This document shows positions 14,605 through 16,662 of a stretch of 16,662 nt of DNA, piece after piece. The notes below the pieces were generated by a model that was not told the DNA's origin, searched no databases, and saw nothing but the letters and a program-made list of their open reading frames with translations. Location: NCBI GenBank assembly GCA_965662545.1, contig CBFIHZ010000059.1:1-16662 (forward strand). The letters are read 5' to 3'. Within the stretch, counting starts at the first letter, position 1. Every line of letters begins with the position of its first letter. This stretch comes from CPC320 sp002684375 (GTDB lineage Bacteria > Pseudomonadota > Alphaproteobacteria > Rhodobacterales > Rhodobacteraceae). Made by a program: the position numbers and the translations under genes.

Positions 14605-16128
14605 ATGAGCTTCAAAAACTATGATAGACAAACTTTTATCGTTGACACGGCAAATGCCTATACTCGTAAAAAAATTTCTAAACGTGATTTTTTGAGTAAA
14701 ATGGGCATGGCGGGTATTGGTATGTCTGCTTTTGCAACAGGAATGTTAGGTGGCTCGAGGCCGTTTATGGGCAATGTGGCACATGCTGCTTCTCACGGAA
14801 CACCGGAGGATATTGCAAACTTCTTGAAGGAAGCGGGTAAACCTTTCGCGGGCACTACCATTCGGTATACGTCGGAAGCTACACCACCGACCGTTGTCCT
14901 AGATACTTTAAAGTCAGAATTTACGGAGCTGACGGGTATAAATGTTGAGATCGAAATTGTACCGTTAGAGCAGGTCCTTGCAAAGGCTACCCAAGATGTC
15001 CAAGGGCAACTTGGAACTTACGATATCTACTATTTAGACCAGGCTTGGACATCAACGTTCTCAAGAGACACAATTGATCCCATCCAATATTACAAAGACA
15101 AACCTGATCTAGCAATGCCAGGATTTGATTGGGAGGATTTCTCGCCAACACTCGTGGAAGGAATTGTTGAATATGATAACAAATGGGTTGGCATTCCATT
15201 TGACATACCGATCTTCACTTTGATGTACAGGAAAGACATCTTAGAAAAGCATGGAATTGCTGTTCCGAAGACCTACACGGAGTTTACCGCTGCAGCTCAA
15301 TTTATCACCGAGGCGGAAAAAGAAAATGGTATTTTCGGGGCAAGTGCGCAGGCAAAATCAGGTCATTATTCGTTGGAATGTGATTGGACCCAAGCTGTGT
15401 GGGGTCATGGTGGTTCAATTTTTGGCGCTGATAAAAAATTCTCAGGAAACGATGCTCAAGGCATTGAGGGTTTGGAATGGTATCAAGAAATCTTAAGAAA
15501 TTCACCACCTAATGCTGTTGCATCAACCTGGGATGGACAATGGCAAATGGGGGCTTCTGGTCAAATAGCACTCGCACAATCTTGGGCAGAATTCTTTCCG
15601 GGTTGGAATGCAGATGACTCCAAAGTCAAGGGTCTTTGGGAGATGACCCCTCCCTTACAGGGACCACATTCTCTTAGGTCTCGAAGTGATGTAGGCTTTG
15701 GAGAAATACCAAACTGGGGGCATCAAGGTGGATCAAGTATTGCTTTGTCCAAATATTCCAAAAATGAGGAAGCTGCTTGGCTGTTCTTGCAATGGGCCTG
15801 TTCTAAAGACATTATGACGCGCTGTACTTTGGCGGGTGGCTTTGCGCCTATGAGGGATTCTTCTTATTCAGACCCTAGAATTGTTGAGCGTAAAACACGC
15901 GTTGGAGGTGGAACTACACGCCATTTGGATACTGTTCTTGACACAATTCAAAACCATATTGCTTCTGAGCCTGACTTACCAATCTGGGCTGGTGTTGCGA
16001 ATAATGAAATTCCAACCGAACTTGGCAAACTGCTGACTGGTCAGGATTATAATGGTAACGCTAAAGAATGCATGGATCAAATAGCAAGATTGGTTGATGC
16101 AAAAGTGGAAGAAGCTGAATTGATCTGA
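14605..16128 (+). CDS. ABC transporter periplasmic sugar-binding protein
   Basis: From the chosen ATG the protein has 507 residues, long for a CUT1 binding protein. Its N-terminus has a charged region, then SKRDFL, a hydrophobic stretch and AHA near the cleavage point. This looks like a Tat signal in which the usual twin arginine is Lys-Arg. The mature part begins near ASHGTPED and has the type 1 extracellular solute-binding fold: a GINVEIEIVPLEQ strand, a YDIYYLDQAW segment, GIPFDIPIFTLMYRKDIL, and QGGSSIALSKYSKNEEAAW near the C-terminal lobe. Aromatic residues (WDGQWQ, W in SWAEFFPGW) probably stack against a sugar. It delivers ligand to the two permeases just upstream. Two hairpins follow the gene before the ATPase. 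The ligand is unknown; given the enzymes, a polyol or sugar is likely. Confidence 0.87.
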   Translation: MSFKNYDRQTFIVDTANAYTRKKISKRDFLSKMGMAGIGMSAFATGMLGGSRPFMGNVAHAASHGTPEDIANFLKEAGKPFAGTTIRYTSEATPPTVVLDTLKSEFTELTGINVEIEIVPLEQVLAKATQDVQGQLGTYDIYYLDQAWTSTFSRDTIDPIQYYKDKPDLAMPGFDWEDFSPTLVEGIVEYDNKWVGIPFDIPIFTLMYRKDILEKHGIAVPKTYTEFTAAAQFITEAEKENGIFGASAQAKSGHYSLECDWTQAVWGHGGSIFGADKKFSGNDAQGIEGLEWYQEILRNSPPNAVASTWDGQWQMGASGQIALAQSWAEFFPGWNADDSKVKGLWEMTPPLQGPHSLRSRSDVGFGEIPNWGHQGGSSIALSKYSKNEEAAWLFLQWACSKDIMTRCTLAGGFAPMRDSSYSDPRIVERKTRVGGGTTRHLDTVLDTIQNHIASEPDLPIWAGVANNEIPTELGKLLTGQDYNGNAKECMDQIARLVDAKVEEAELI

Positions 16129-16150
16129 TTACGTACCATCTAACTTCTTT

Positions 16151-16178
16151 AACTGCCTGGGTGAATTCTTGGGCAGTT
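16151..16178 (+). terminator. Hairpin after the binding-protein gene (attenuator or mRNA-stabilising)
   Basis: AACTGCC (16151-16157) pairs with GGCAGTT (16172-16178), a 7-bp stem that G-T pairs extend inward. The sequence after it (GAAATTCTT) has no real T-run. It is more likely a 3' stabilising hairpin or partial attenuator, raising binding-protein over ATPase expression, than a full terminator. Confidence 0.5.
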
Positions 16179-16189
16179 GAAATTCTTCG

Positions 16190-16206
16190 GACTAAGAATG
16201 TTAGTC
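16190..16206 (+). repeat. Second hairpin, GACTAA-GAATG-TTAGTC
   Basis: A perfect 6-bp inverted repeat with a 5-nt loop lies between the first hairpin and the ribosome binding site at 16211-16215. It may help control translation of the short frame and the ATPase downstream, or act as an operator. Confidence 0.4.
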
Positions 16207-16223
16207 TAACGGAGGAATTTCGG

Positions 16224-16250
16224 ATGTTTCTTAACTTTTGGTGTTATTAA
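16224..16250 (+). CDS. Eight-codon upstream frame (possible leader peptide) before the ATPase
   Basis: The ATG at 16224 follows a strong GGAGG (16211-16215) at 8 nt and encodes MFLNFWCY before TAA at 16248-16250. The ATPase ATG is 11 nt further, with only a weak purine-rich AGAGAAA as its ribosome binding site. The best ribosome binding site in the spacer therefore serves this mini-frame, and translation of the ATPase could depend on re-initiation after it. Such a short frame may be chance. It is unverified and has no recognised family. Confidence 0.35.
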   Translation: MFLNFWCY

Positions 16251-16261
16251 AGAGAAAAATA

Positions 16262-16662
16262 ATGGGCTCAGTCACAATTCAAAACTTAGTAAAGCAATAC
16301 GACGAAACTCAAGTATTGCATAGTATAGACTTGAGTGTTGAGGATGGTAAATTTGTAGTGCTTTTAGGCCCATCAGGCTGTGGGAAATCCACTCTGCTTA
16401 GAATGATTGCAGGGTTGGAGAGTGTAACATCTGGCGATATTTCGATTGGTGAGCAACTTGTAAATGACACCCATCCAAAAGATCGTAATATTGCGATGGT
16501 ATTTCAGAATTACGCTTTGTACGCCCATATGAGCGTTAAGGAAAACATGGCGTTTTCAATGCGTTTGAAAAAATTTTCTAACTCTGAGGTTGATGAACGC
16601 GTGAACTGGGCTGCGTCAATACTGAGCCTTGAGCCGTATCTTGACCGTTTCCCGAAAGAGCT
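16262..16662 (+). CDS. ABC sugar transporter ATP-binding protein (MalK/UgpC-like), 5' part
   Basis: The first 133 codons are present and the gene runs off the right edge. The product has the Walker A motif GPSGCGKST at about residues 37-45, followed by LLRMIAGLE, and the Q-loop in VFQNYALYAHMSV, a signature of the CUT1 ATPase group that powers sugar import. The ABC signature and Walker B lie beyond the window. It should pair with the two permeases and the binding protein upstream. The start is the ATG at 16262, with a weak ribosome binding site preceded by an eight-codon frame and two hairpins. Confidence 0.9.
   Translation, partial: MGSVTIQNLVKQYDETQVLHSIDLSVEDGKFVVLLGPSGCGKSTLLRMIAGLESVTSGDISIGEQLVNDTHPKDRNIAMVFQNYALYAHMSVKENMAFSMRLKKFSNSEVDERVNWAASILSLEPYLDRFPKE

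Noticed and set aside
1..16662. CRISPR arrays, tRNA or rRNA genes, insertion sequences, toxin-antitoxin pairs, defence systems
   Set aside because: None of their hallmarks (regular repeats with spacers, cloverleaf ends, transposase motifs, paired small frames) was seen on either strand.

Overview
The window looks like a chromosomal stretch of an alphaproteobacterium, most likely a marine Rhodobacterales/Roseobacter-type organism. This rests on the style of the proteins (a PcaF-type thiolase, a WD40-cytochrome c fusion, a SorC-regulated sugar cluster with a bifunctional aldolase/SDR) and on moderate base composition. It is an inference; no rRNA or other taxonomic marker is present.

Layout. 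(1) 1-795: the start of a secreted, repeat-rich autotransporter-like protein on the minus strand. Its frame stops at 34-36, but another frame stays open to the window edge. (2) 796-1752: almost 1 kb without a convincing gene, with A-tracts next to the autotransporter gene and a small hairpin. (3) 1753-2955: a stand-alone 3-oxoadipyl-CoA/acetyl-CoA thiolase. It converges on (4) 2997-4391, a secreted seven-bladed WD40 propeller fused to a c-type cytochrome. (5) 4392-4768: a gene-less gap. (6) 4769-16662: one large carbohydrate/polyol locus.

The locus runs as follows. On the minus strand an AraM-type glycerol-1-phosphate dehydrogenase and a HAD-IIB phosphatase are separated by 2 bp. A SorC-family regulator diverges from them and is followed 11 bp later by an FGGY kinase. 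The kinase converges on a minus-strand pair: a stand-alone SDR and a 682-residue class II aldolase-SDR fusion. Diverging from that pair is a CUT1-type ABC importer (two permeases, a binding protein and the start of the ATPase), which runs off the window.

Working model (inference). The importer brings in a polyol or sugar. The stand-alone SDR oxidises it to a ketose. The kinase makes a ketose phosphate, which the aldolase half of the fusion cleaves to dihydroxyacetone phosphate plus a short aldehyde. The SDR half then oxidises the aldehyde. AraM could interconvert dihydroxyacetone phosphate and glycerol-1-phosphate, and the HAD protein could remove phosphate. No sugar isomerase is visible, which favours a polyol. 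The HAD + AraM + FGGY kinase + class II aldolase-fold + CUT1 set resembles the Bacillus subtilis ara operon (araB, araD, araL, araM, araNPQ) without araA.

Both divergent intergenic regions of the locus carry the same element: a perfect ATGCTA-N8-TAGCAT inverted repeat at 6936-6955 and a half-degenerate copy at 12452-12471. Each sits between a -35-like TTGACA/TTAACA and the minus-strand genes. It is the best candidate operator for the SorC regulator. The importer genes look more AT-rich than the enzyme genes, so the two halves may have different histories.
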